This document shows positions 37,821 through 45,592 of a stretch of DNA of 64,000 bases, piece by piece. Position numbers and translations under genes: made by a program. Positions within the stretch are counted from its first letter, which is position 1, and every line of letters begins with the position of its first letter. Source of the stretch: Alcaligenaceae bacterium (GTDB lineage Bacteria > Pseudomonadota > Gammaproteobacteria > Burkholderiales > Burkholderiaceae_B); assembly GCA_013416455.1 (NCBI GenBank), contig JACCES010000001.1:434001-498000 (forward strand). The letters are read 5' to 3'. The notes below the pieces were generated by a model. The model saw nothing but the letters and a program-made list of their open reading frames with translations, was not told the origin of the DNA and made no database searches.

Positions 37821-38810
37821 ATGAATGTGAACAGTGAAGCGGGGCAGCCTGACTGGAATCTGCTCGTCAGTTGGGTTGCGGTCGTCGAAAGCGGCAGCGT
37901 TTCCGAAGCCGCCCAGCGCCTGGGTATTTCCCAGGCGGCCGTCTCGCAGCGCATCAAACAGCTGGAAATCTTCTTCGACACACCGCTGCTCGACAGGACC
38001 ACCAGACCGGCGCAGGCGACGGCGGCCGGCCACCGCCTGTTCGAACAGGCAAAAAGCCTGCTGACCCAGGCCGACCAGATGATAGAAAGCGTGCGCAGTG
38101 TCAGCCGCGCCAAACGCATGACGATCCGCATCGGCTGTGTCGATTCTTTCGCCGCCACCGTGGGGCCGATGCTGATCCGGGGGCTGGCGGCGTCTTCGCA
38201 TCAGATCCGCTTGTGGTCAGGCATCACTCCGACGCTGGATGCATCCATTGCGAGCCGCGAGATCGATCTGGCGATCACGACGAGCGGCCTGTCATCGCCG
38301 GGGATCGTACGCACGCCGCTGCTGTCCGAAAGCTATTATGCGGTGGTTCCAGCCGATTTCGACCCGCCCCCGTTCAGCTCGCTGATGACCATTGGACATG
38401 GGCTGCCCTTCATCCGCTACAGCGCGCGCTCACTGATCGGGCAGCAGGTCGACCACTATCTGCAGCGCTGCGGCGATACGCTGGAGCGCGCCTATGAGTT
38501 CGACACGACCGACCCTTTGCTCAGCCTGGTGGCCAACGGCATGGGCTTTGCGCTCACCACGCCGCTATGCATGTGGCAATCCCGTCATCTGCTGCCGTGC
38601 ATCCGCGTCGTACGCCTGCCGACATTGAAACGGATCAATGGGCCCTATCCGGACCTGAACCGTACTTTCTATCTGGCCTATCGCCAGGGCGAGCTGGGGT
38701 CCTTGCCGACTCAGATCCGCGACATGGTCCGCATTGCGGCGGTCCGCAAGATTTCGGACGATATTGCGGCTGCGCTCGGCTTCGATGAAGACGTCCTGAT
38801 CGTGGAGTGA
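37821..38810 (+). CDS. LysR-family regulator
   Basis: 329 residues. The HTH is clear (VAVVESGSVSEAAQRLGISQAAVSQRIKQLE) and an effector-binding domain follows (MTIRIGCVDSFAATVGPML). The start at 37821 (MNVNSEAG) has GGAG about 11 nt upstream; in-frame codons further up lack support. It is divergent from the Bug receptor, which it probably regulates. Confidence 0.9.
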   Translation: MNVNSEAGQPDWNLLVSWVAVVESGSVSEAAQRLGISQAAVSQRIKQLEIFFDTPLLDRTTRPAQATAAGHRLFEQAKSLLTQADQMIESVRSVSRAKRMTIRIGCVDSFAATVGPMLIRGLAASSHQIRLWSGITPTLDASIASREIDLAITTSGLSSPGIVRTPLLSESYYAVVPADFDPPPFSSLMTIGHGLPFIRYSARSLIGQQVDHYLQRCGDTLERAYEFDTTDPLLSLVANGMGFALTTPLCMWQSRHLLPCIRVVRLPTLKRINGPYPDLNRTFYLAYRQGELGSLPTQIRDMVRIAAVRKISDDIAAALGFDEDVLIVE

Positions 38811-38855
38811 TCACGCGCGGGCCGGCCACGCCCCGCTCGCGCTGGCCGCTTCAGC

Positions 38856-39641
38856 TCAAATGCACCGAAGCGCCGCTCCCAGCAATCGTTCGACGGCGGG
38901 CGCGGCCCGCGCGGCGAGGTGCTCGCGCCATTCGTACGGGTAGCGCTCGTCCATGTAGGTGGACTGGCACATCTCCAGCTGGATCGCATGGATGTGCCTC
39001 GCAGGGTCTCCGTAATGACGGGTGATGTAGCCCCCCTTGAAGCGGCCGTTGACCGCCCAGCTGTATTCGCAGGCTTCAAGCTCCCGGCGCACCGCGGCTT
39101 CCAGGGCCGGCGCGCAACCGGCGCCATCGGCCGTGCCGATATTCAAATCGGGAAGCTTGCCGTCGAACAATCGCGGGATCACGCTTACAATGGAATGCGC
39201 CTCCCAAAGTAGCAGCCGGCCGTGCTCGGCATGCAAACGCCCGATCTCGGCGCGCAGCTTGTCGTGATATGGCTGCCAATACGTCTGGCGGCGCCGTTCG
39301 CGTTCTATGCCGGAAACCTCCCCGCCGTCGTGATAGAGCGATTGGCCATCGAAGGTGTGCGTGGGACACAGGCCGGTCTTGGTCTGCCCCGGATAGAGAT
39401 TCCCGTCGTCCGGCGAGCGGTTGAGATCGATCACGTACCGGGAGTAGCGGGCCCACAGGAATGAAGCACCCAGCGCCCGGGCGAATGCATAGAGCCGGTC
39501 CAGATGCCAGTCGGTGTCGCCCGAACGCAGACCGGCATCGCTCATGGAAGACCGCAGTGATTCCGGAATCCGGCTGCCCAGGTGAGGAATGGATATCAGC
39601 AAGGGGGCGGTGCCCGCCTCGAAATGGTAAATATCGTTCAT
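38856..39641 (-). CDS. hutG: N-formylglutamate deformylase-like amidohydrolase (HutG type)
   Basis: 261 residues. Motifs of the N-formylglutamate amidohydrolase family: LLISIPHLGSRIP, YVIDLNRSPDDGNLYPGQ, LLLWEAHSI and HIHAIQLEMCQSTYMDE. The enzyme releases formate and glutamate at the end of histidine breakdown. Its ATG overlaps the hutD stop as ATGA. hutH, hutU and hutI are absent nearby, so the operon may handle a different N-formyl or N-acyl amino acid. Confidence 0.88.
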   Translation of the reverse strand: MNDIYHFEAGTAPLLISIPHLGSRIPESLRSSMSDAGLRSGDTDWHLDRLYAFARALGASFLWARYSRYVIDLNRSPDDGNLYPGQTKTGLCPTHTFDGQSLYHDGGEVSGIERERRRQTYWQPYHDKLRAEIGRLHAEHGRLLLWEAHSIVSVIPRLFDGKLPDLNIGTADGAGCAPALEAAVRRELEACEYSWAVNGRFKGGYITRHYGDPARHIHAIQLEMCQSTYMDERYPYEWREHLAARAAPAVERLLGAALRCI

Positions 39642-40240
39642 GGTGTATGGTCAGTGAGCGTAGGAAAGGTCTTATCCAGGGATGCGACCCATACCAGAAA
39701 GGATGGAGGGCCCGCATAGCAAGGGTCCGCAAACGCAATCCCGCGCGCCGAGGCGCAAGGCGCCAGCACGGCGAATTGGCCGGAGTGGAGGTCCAGCGTG
39801 GCGTCTTCTGAATCATGCAGGCGCAGACTGGCATGATCTGCGAGGACGATCCCCGCCGTATCCGGGGGAACCGCGATCGGCCCGTCGATCGGGACGGCAG
39901 AAATACGATGCGCATCAGTGCGCGCCATCACATTCAGCGCCACACACGGGCCTTCGACCAAGCAGGCATCCCATATCGCGTCACCGTCGTAAACAGCCGG
40001 AATCAAGGGCGGCAGTTCGACCACGGCGTCCGGCCGGCGCAGGATCACGCCGGCTCCCCGCAGAATGACGGAAAGACGGGTGGTATCCGGGAACCTGGAG
40101 TATTGGCCGTCCTGATCGATGCTGGCCAGACTCACACGCCAGGAATTTTTCCCCCGGGCCAATGTGCGTGTGAGGCCGCCGCCGTTCTTCCACGGCTCCG
40201 CGGGTATGTCGCCGACGCGTTGGACAGAGACCCCCTTCAT
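39638..40240 (-). CDS. hutD: HutD/Ves family cupin-like protein
   Basis: 200 residues. HutD signature EPWKNGGGLTRTLA, followed by WRVSLASIDQDGQYSRFPDTTR. HutD occurs in histidine-utilisation operons and is thought to bind formylglutamate and tune the operon. The start is taken at 40240; GTG at 40249 is closer to an AGGAT site and is possible. It overlaps hutG and follows the FAD oxidoreductase by 14 nt. Confidence 0.85.
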   Translation of the reverse strand: MKGVSVQRVGDIPAEPWKNGGGLTRTLARGKNSWRVSLASIDQDGQYSRFPDTTRLSVILRGAGVILRRPDAVVELPPLIPAVYDGDAIWDACLVEGPCVALNVMARTDAHRISAVPIDGPIAVPPDTAGIVLADHASLRLHDSEDATLDLHSGQFAVLAPCASARGIAFADPCYAGPPSFLVWVASLDKTFPTLTDHTP

Positions 40241-40254
40241 GACGGACACCGATC

Positions 40255-41442
40255 CTACGAGACGGCGCCGACGCCGTACTTGCCCCTCAGCAACGCGCCG
40301 GTACGGAAGCGTTCGATCGAATACGCGTCGAGAGAAACATCGGTCGGCAGGCCGAGCGCTTCCTGGGCAAGAATGCGGCCGACCATGGGAGCCAGCTTGA
40401 AGCCATGGCCCGAGAAACCATAGCCGACCACCAGCCCCTCCAGACCGGGCAGCCTGCCTAGCACAGGATTCCAGTCCGGCGTGACATCGTAAACCCCCGT
40501 CCATGACGAGGCGATGCCCGAGGTTTCATAGGCGGGAAATCGCTCTGCGACCTGAGCGCCGACTTCAATGATGTAGTCGACCGGAATATCGCCCTGTTCC
40601 AGTTCCGCGCCGTTCAGCTTTTCCCCCATGACGCCTTCGCTCACCAGCATCTGACTGCCGCCGTAGCTGCGGCAGTACAGCATCCCGGGCGAGGCAAGAT
40701 CCTTGAAGACCGGCATCGAGAATGTGTACTTGGCGGCCTCACATTCGAGCGCGAGCACGGCGTGCCGTTCCGGCACCAGAGGCAGCTCGCGGCCTATCCA
40801 CCCTGACAGGTCGGGTGTCCAGATGCTCTGAGTGCTGATGACCATGGCCGCTCTCAGGTCTCCGGCAGAGGTCGAAACGCCCGCGACCCTGCCATTCTCG
40901 ACGAGAAGCCGCCTGACATCGACGTGTTCTTTCACGGTCACCCCGGCGCGGCGCGCGGCGCGAGCGAAGCTCGTGGCGACCAGATAGGCATCGGCAAAAC
41001 CCGCTTCGGGCTCATAACCGATCAGGGCGGCGTCGTCGAACCGGGCGATGGGAAGCAGTTCGCGCGCTTGCGCCCGGCTCAGCACTTCCACCTTTACCCC
41101 CTGATTCCGCTGCTGCTGCAGCGACGCCCGCAGCGGCTCCAGTTTGCCGCCTTCCGGCGCGGCAATCATATAGCCGCATTTGACCATGCCGCATGAGGCT
41201 TCTTCATCGCCCAGGTATTCCGGAAAACGATTGAAGACATCCCAGGACTGCCGCGCCAGCTCGATATTCTCTTTGACCGAATAATGCGTCCGCAGGATGC
41301 CCGAGGATTGAGATGTCGTTCCGGCGCCGATGCTTCCCCGGTCCAGGAGAAGGACATTCTTTGCGCCGAGCCTCGCAAGATGGAACGCGATGGAGCTGCC
41401 TATGACACCGGCGCCGATGATGATGACTTCGTAAGTGTTCAC
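40255..41442 (-). CDS. FAD-dependent amine/amino-acid oxidoreductase (DAO family)
   Basis: 395 residues. The FAD-binding motif VIIIGAGVIGSSIAFHLARLG is at the N-terminus, and the DAO-family C-terminal region is VYDVTPDWNPVLGRLPGLEGLVVGYGFSGHG (split signature). It resembles sarcosine and D-amino-acid oxidases/dehydrogenases. The start is GTG at 41442 with GGAAG upstream. It is first of three genes with hutD and hutG. A 7-bp repeat array lies 150-215 bp upstream. Confidence 0.88.
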   Translation of the reverse strand: MNTYEVIIIGAGVIGSSIAFHLARLGAKNVLLLDRGSIGAGTTSQSSGILRTHYSVKENIELARQSWDVFNRFPEYLGDEEASCGMVKCGYMIAAPEGGKLEPLRASLQQQRNQGVKVEVLSRAQARELLPIARFDDAALIGYEPEAGFADAYLVATSFARAARRAGVTVKEHVDVRRLLVENGRVAGVSTSAGDLRAAMVISTQSIWTPDLSGWIGRELPLVPERHAVLALECEAAKYTFSMPVFKDLASPGMLYCRSYGGSQMLVSEGVMGEKLNGAELEQGDIPVDYIIEVGAQVAERFPAYETSGIASSWTGVYDVTPDWNPVLGRLPGLEGLVVGYGFSGHGFKLAPMVGRILAQEALGLPTDVSLDAYSIERFRTGALLRGKYGVGAVS

Positions 41443-41593
41443 GATGCTGACTTCCGTTATGAGCGAATAACGGAAGTGTCGTTCAGCTCGCACCGTGCCT
41501 GTTCAATATAAGTTTTGGCGATCTTTAGCAAAACCGCCCATGCGCGGACGGGGGCCCGATGCAAGGCTGAGGCGCCCATCGGCCACGCGGCGC

Positions 41594-41656
41594 GCAGGCG
41601 ACAGGTGGCAGGCGACAGGTGGCAGGCGGCAGGCGGCAGGCGACAGGCGGCAGGCG
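41594..41656. repeat. Heptanucleotide tandem repeat, nine units (RCAGGYG)
   Basis: Nine contiguous 7-bp units from GCAGGCG/ACAGGTG/ACAGGCG, ending 8 bp before the stop codon of the DUF2889 gene (minus strand) and upstream of the FAD oxidoreductase. Array length is likely to vary between strains. Confidence 0.9.
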
Positions 41657-41664
41657 GATGAAAT

Positions 41665-42237
41665 TTACTCGCCGGATGGCAGTGTATGCCACTGGGGAAA
41701 CAGTTCGGCGACGTTCTCGCTGTCCAGACGCCAGGAGGCGCATTTGTCCAGGAAGAATGGAATGCGTTCGCCGTTGCGCAGCGCTTCGAAGGGCGCCGAG
41801 CCTTCCGGGTTCGTACCGAGTGTCTGCGTCTGGAAGATTGCCGTGGCCATGGTGACCAGCAATTCAGACAAATGCGTACAGGCGGCGCGCTCGGGCAGTC
41901 GGCGGCGCACCTCTTCCTTCCAGCCCGACGCGACGCGCGCGCCGACCATGGCCTGGATGCCCGCATTCACGTCGAAACAGCTGGGGTGCGGCGCGCTGTC
42001 GATCGCCGCCTCGGCGGCGACAATGGTGCGCCGCTGATCGACGGTGAGGCGTATCGACATTTGATGCACCGGCGAGCCGGCCTGCTTGAGCCGGCCGCGC
42101 GCGTCATGGTAGTCGAACGGTTTGGTGTCGAGCAGGAATCCTTCGATATCCCAGAGACCATCGTCCCGGAAGTAACCCCGCATTTCTATGGATCGTTTGT
42201 GCATCGGCTTGCGCGCGACGGCTTCGGACAAGGGCAT
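41665..42237 (-). CDS. DUF2889 protein
   Basis: 190 residues. The family pattern MHKRSIEMRGYFRDDGLWDI, then EGFLLDTKPFDYHD, is clear near the N-terminus. Function is unknown; family members often sit in aromatic or CoA-linked catabolic clusters. ATG at 42237 follows AAGAG; ATG at 42204 (MHKRSIEM) is the alternative. It begins 10 nt after the amidohydrolase stop, so the two are co-transcribed. Confidence 0.85.
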   Translation of the reverse strand: MPLSEAVARKPMHKRSIEMRGYFRDDGLWDIEGFLLDTKPFDYHDARGRLKQAGSPVHQMSIRLTVDQRRTIVAAEAAIDSAPHPSCFDVNAGIQAMVGARVASGWKEEVRRRLPERAACTHLSELLVTMATAIFQTQTLGTNPEGSAPFEALRNGERIPFFLDKCASWRLDSENVAELFPQWHTLPSGE

Positions 42238-42247
42238 GTTTCACTCT

Positions 42248-43294
42248 TCAATCTTCACGCGATGCGTCATTGGACGACATCGCAGGCGGTATATCCAGTC
42301 GATAGACCGCCGTGGCGGTACCTTCGAACAACGCCGCCTTCTCGCTATCGGAAGCGCCCGCGGCGATGCGTTTGTAGGCATTCCATAGTACAGGATAGCT
42401 GCACGATATTCTGTCCACGGGAAAATTGCTTTCAAACATGCAGCGCGATGGGCCGAACAGCTCGATGCAGGTTTCGATATAGGGCCCCCACTGGGCCGCA
42501 ATGTCGATGGATGAAGGAGGCCGCTCGCGCTTGTGGAAATCGAAGCCGCCGATGGGCATCCCGAGCCCGCCCAGCTTCACGGTGACGTTCGGGCAGGCCG
42601 CCAGGGTCGCCATGGCCTCGCGCCACCACGGAAACACCTGTTCCCGCATGCCCCGGAAAGGCCCGGCGCCCAGCGGGCCGCCCATGTGGTCCAGCACGAT
42701 GGACAGCCCCGGCAGGGCATTCGCGAGGTCGGCGACTTCGTACAGCTGGGGATGATAGACCCAGGCGTCGAACACGAGGCCGGCTTCCTGCAAAGCCCGG
42801 CAGCCTTCCCGGAAAGCCTCTTGCGCCAGCAGCCCGGGCGGCGGCTGATCGGGAACCCGGGCGGCGAAGGCATCGTGTCTCGCGGCGATATGCCGCACGC
42901 CCCGGAATCCGCCCTGCCCCGCCTCAATGTGCGCCTGCAGTACGGGCGCGGCCGCTGCGCCCAGCGACAGATCGGCATAGCCGATGATGCCCGCGGCCAC
43001 TCGCGGACAATCGCCGCCCCGGCCGGCGGCTTCTCTGGCCAATGACGCAATGCTCTCGGTTTCCCCCACCGGTCGGAAGGCGGGCTTCCCCGCGCTTCGG
43101 TACCCATAGTCCGACTGGCAGAACACCGTGGCCACGATGCGATGCCCGGTCTGTGTGTCGCTCAATAATTCGTCGAGCAGATACCCACCGTGCGAGTCCC
43201 AGAGATGATGGTGAGGGTCGACGATGGGCAGACCGGGTTCGATGATTTCTTCCGCATGGGATTCAAGCCATGCCTGGCTGACGTTGAAGTTCAT
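42248..43294 (-). CDS. Amidohydrolase-2 family metal-dependent hydrolase
   Basis: 348 residues. The barrel start PIVDPHHHLWD has the metal-binding HxH; VLDHMGGPLG and MFESNFPVDR (the Asp end of the site) complete it. Such enzymes hydrolyse lactones (2-pyrone-4,6-dicarboxylate lactonase type) or decarboxylate aromatic acids. The start at 43294 is the usual distance from the HHH motif. It is upstream of the DUF2889 gene and behind a Bug receptor in the same direction (160-nt gap). Confidence 0.88.
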   Translation of the reverse strand: MNFNVSQAWLESHAEEIIEPGLPIVDPHHHLWDSHGGYLLDELLSDTQTGHRIVATVFCQSDYGYRSAGKPAFRPVGETESIASLAREAAGRGGDCPRVAAGIIGYADLSLGAAAAPVLQAHIEAGQGGFRGVRHIAARHDAFAARVPDQPPPGLLAQEAFREGCRALQEAGLVFDAWVYHPQLYEVADLANALPGLSIVLDHMGGPLGAGPFRGMREQVFPWWREAMATLAACPNVTVKLGGLGMPIGGFDFHKRERPPSSIDIAAQWGPYIETCIELFGPSRCMFESNFPVDRISCSYPVLWNAYKRIAAGASDSEKAALFEGTATAVYRLDIPPAMSSNDASRED

Positions 43295-43454
43295 AGTGTT
43301 GATTGACCGGATCTTCTGCCTACCGCGGCAGCATGTCGTTGCATTCCTTCCGCCTTTTATCTCATGAAACGAGGCGATGCGCATGCACGCACCGCCCCGT
43401 TCCACAAACCCGCCGGCATTGGGCCCCGCAGGCCGCGCCTCGTGGATTGAAGCT

Positions 43455-44471
43455 TCAGTTCAGCGACAGGTTGAGCCGCTTGGCGATCTGCGCCCAGAAC
43501 TCGACGTCCTGTTCGAGCTGCTTGGTGGTGGCCTTGTGATCGAGATAGGCGGGCTCCATGCCACGCTGGCGCAGCTCTTCCTGCAGGCCAGGGTCCTTCA
43601 TGACTGTTCCCAGATCATCGCTGAGCTTCTGCACGATCGCGTCGGGGGTCCCGGCCGGCGCCAGGAAGCCATACCAGATATTGAGGTCGAAATCAGTCAC
43701 GCCCACGTTGCTTTCGACGATGGTGGGGACGTCGGGCAGTTGTGAAAAACGTTCAGCCGTGGTGACCGCCAGCGGACGCAGGGTGCCGGCCTTCACCAGA
43801 CCGTCGAAGGCGGACATGGCGCCGAACGCAACCTGGACCTCATCCGCCGCAAGCGCCGTCACCGATGGCGCGGAACCCTTGTACGCGACGTGAGTCATAT
43901 CGATGCCGGTGCGTTCGTTGAAGACCTCTACCGCCAGATGGGGCGCGGTCCCCACGCCGGCGGAGCCGTAATTGAGTTCGCCCGGCTTGGCTTTCGCGTA
44001 GTCGATGAATTCCGCAAGTGTCTTGACGGGCAGCTTGCTGTTGACGACCACGGCCATCGGCGAAACGGCATAGCGGCCGATCGCCTTGAAATCGCGCAGC
44101 AGATCCCAGGTCAGGTTGTTGTATACCGTCGTGTTGATGGTGTATGAGTTGACCAGCAGCAGAATGGTATAGCCATCGGGAGTGGCATTGGCAACGTTCG
44201 CGGCGCCGATGTTTCCGGCCGCGCCGGGGCGGTTGTCGACCACCACGGGCTGGCCCCACAGCTTGGACAGGCGATCCGCAACGAGGCGCGCGGAAATGTC
44301 CGACCCGCCGGGCGCGAAGCCCACCACCAGCTTCACCGGCCGCTCGGGGTAATTGTCGGCCGGCGCGGCATGAGCCGCCGCGACACACGCGCCGCTCATG
44401 CAAAAGGCGGCAAGCAGGGTGCGAGCCCACTTGCCGGCCCGGCCCATGCCTGAATGAATGACTTTGTTCAT
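43455..44471 (-). CDS. Bug-type solute-binding protein
   Basis: 338 residues. Signal peptide (ARTLLAAFCMSGACVAAAHA), then the Bug fold: PVKLVVGFAPGGSDISARLV, DNRPGAAGNIGAANVA, NYGSAGVGTAPHLAVEVF and VAYKGSAPSVTAL. CAGGAGA precedes the ATG. It is divergent from a LysR gene with a dyad between them and heads the run amidohydrolase - DUF2889 - FAD oxidoreductase - hutD - hutG. No membrane partner is present. Confidence 0.92.
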   Translation of the reverse strand: MNKVIHSGMGRAGKWARTLLAAFCMSGACVAAAHAAPADNYPERPVKLVVGFAPGGSDISARLVADRLSKLWGQPVVVDNRPGAAGNIGAANVANATPDGYTILLLVNSYTINTTVYNNLTWDLLRDFKAIGRYAVSPMAVVVNSKLPVKTLAEFIDYAKAKPGELNYGSAGVGTAPHLAVEVFNERTGIDMTHVAYKGSAPSVTALAADEVQVAFGAMSAFDGLVKAGTLRPLAVTTAERFSQLPDVPTIVESNVGVTDFDLNIWYGFLAPAGTPDAIVQKLSDDLGTVMKDPGLQEELRQRGMEPAYLDHKATTKQLEQDVEFWAQIAKRLNLSLN

Positions 44472-44575
44472 GTCTCGATCTCCTGTCTGTTTTCTGTATG
44501 TCTGGCCTGCGCAAAGGTCGGCGCAGCCGCTGGCACAGCGTGCATTACGTACTCTAGCGGCCCAGAATCATAAAT

Positions 44576-44595
44576 AATAGACATATCTTTCTATT
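44576..44595. promoter_or_regulatory. LysR-type operator candidate AATAGA-N8-TCTATT (site 1)
   Basis: Perfect 6-bp arms in the AT-rich gap between the Bug gene and the LysR gene at 44653. Nearly the same dyad recurs at 47379-47398 before the acyl-CoA ligase. A T-N11-A core is contained. Probably bound by the adjacent LysR protein. Confidence 0.6.
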
Positions 44596-44652
44596 TATTT
44601 TGATAAAATAAATTGATGGAATGTTCATCCCGCCAGAGAAAGGGAAGCCATC

Positions 44653-45555
44653 GTGAAAAGATTCAATCTCCAGGCGCTCGAAACCCTTTGCACCATTGCC
44701 CGGCTGGGCACATTCAGCGCCGCCGCCCAGCATCTGAATGCCACTCAGCCCGCCATTTCGGCGCGCATCAAAGAGCTCGAAAATGCGGTCAAGATGCCGC
44801 TGTTCAGCAAGCAGGGGCGCCGCATGGTGCTGACCATCCAGGGGCGCAAGCTCGTTCAGATGGCCGAGCCGCTGCTGCACGATCTGGACGACGTCATGGT
44901 GGCGCTGGGCGGGCTGGACGCCGCAACCGGCGTCGTGCGCATGGGCGTGGGTGAAATCGCCGCGCTCAGCTGGCTGCCCGACATGCTGCAGCAGGCCAAG
45001 GCCATCATGCCCAACGTCAGCTACGAAATCGAAGTCGACATCACGGTGCATATGCGCCACCGTCTCGAAAGCGGCGACATCGACATCGCAATCGTCGCCG
45101 CCCCGCTCGTCCTGAACGAAATCAAATCCATTCCGCTGGGCACCGCCGACATGGTCTGGGTGATCGCGCCTGAACTCCTGGCCCGGCTTCCGGCGGCGAA
45201 CCGCACGGATGTCGGCATTCTCAACGCCTATCCGATCTGGTCGCTGCCCAAGCTATCGGCGACCTTTTCCATGATTGTCGATGCCCTGCGGCAGTTCGAC
45301 ATACCCCTCCATACGCTGCACACCTATGACAACTTCCAGGGCATCATCAAACTGGTGCTGAACCACGCCGGCATTTCGCTGCTGCCGCGCATCCTGGTGC
45401 AGGACCATCTCGACAGCGGCCACCTGGCGATGTTCTCCCACGCGCTGCCCGAGCCGGGCCTGGAATTCGTGATCGCATGGCATGCCGGCCGGGAACAACC
45501 GGTCATCCGCAGGCTTGTCGACATCGGCGCCGAGTGCTCGACCTTCAAGCAATAG
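44653..45555 (+). CDS. LysR-family regulator
   Basis: 300 residues. The HTH (TIARLGTFSAAAQHLNATQPAISARIKELE) is at the N-terminus and the substrate-binding-like domain follows (GVVRMGVGEIAALSWLPDML). The start is GTG at 44653 with AAAGGAAG upstream. It is divergent from the Bug receptor and converges on the acyl-CoA ligase. Matching dyads at both promoters suggest that it controls both. Confidence 0.92.
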   Translation: MKRFNLQALETLCTIARLGTFSAAAQHLNATQPAISARIKELENAVKMPLFSKQGRRMVLTIQGRKLVQMAEPLLHDLDDVMVALGGLDAATGVVRMGVGEIAALSWLPDMLQQAKAIMPNVSYEIEVDITVHMRHRLESGDIDIAIVAAPLVLNEIKSIPLGTADMVWVIAPELLARLPAANRTDVGILNAYPIWSLPKLSATFSMIVDALRQFDIPLHTLHTYDNFQGIIKLVLNHAGISLLPRILVQDHLDSGHLAMFSHALPEPGLEFVIAWHAGREQPVIRRLVDIGAECSTFKQ

Positions 45556-45592
45556 GCGGGAGACGACACGGCGGCGCCCCCGCCGCGCCCCG

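Noticed and set aside
44531-44548. TGGCACAGCGTGCA as a sigma-54 promoter before the LysR gene
   Set aside because: Only 8 bp separate the GG and GC cores; sigma-54 requires 10.
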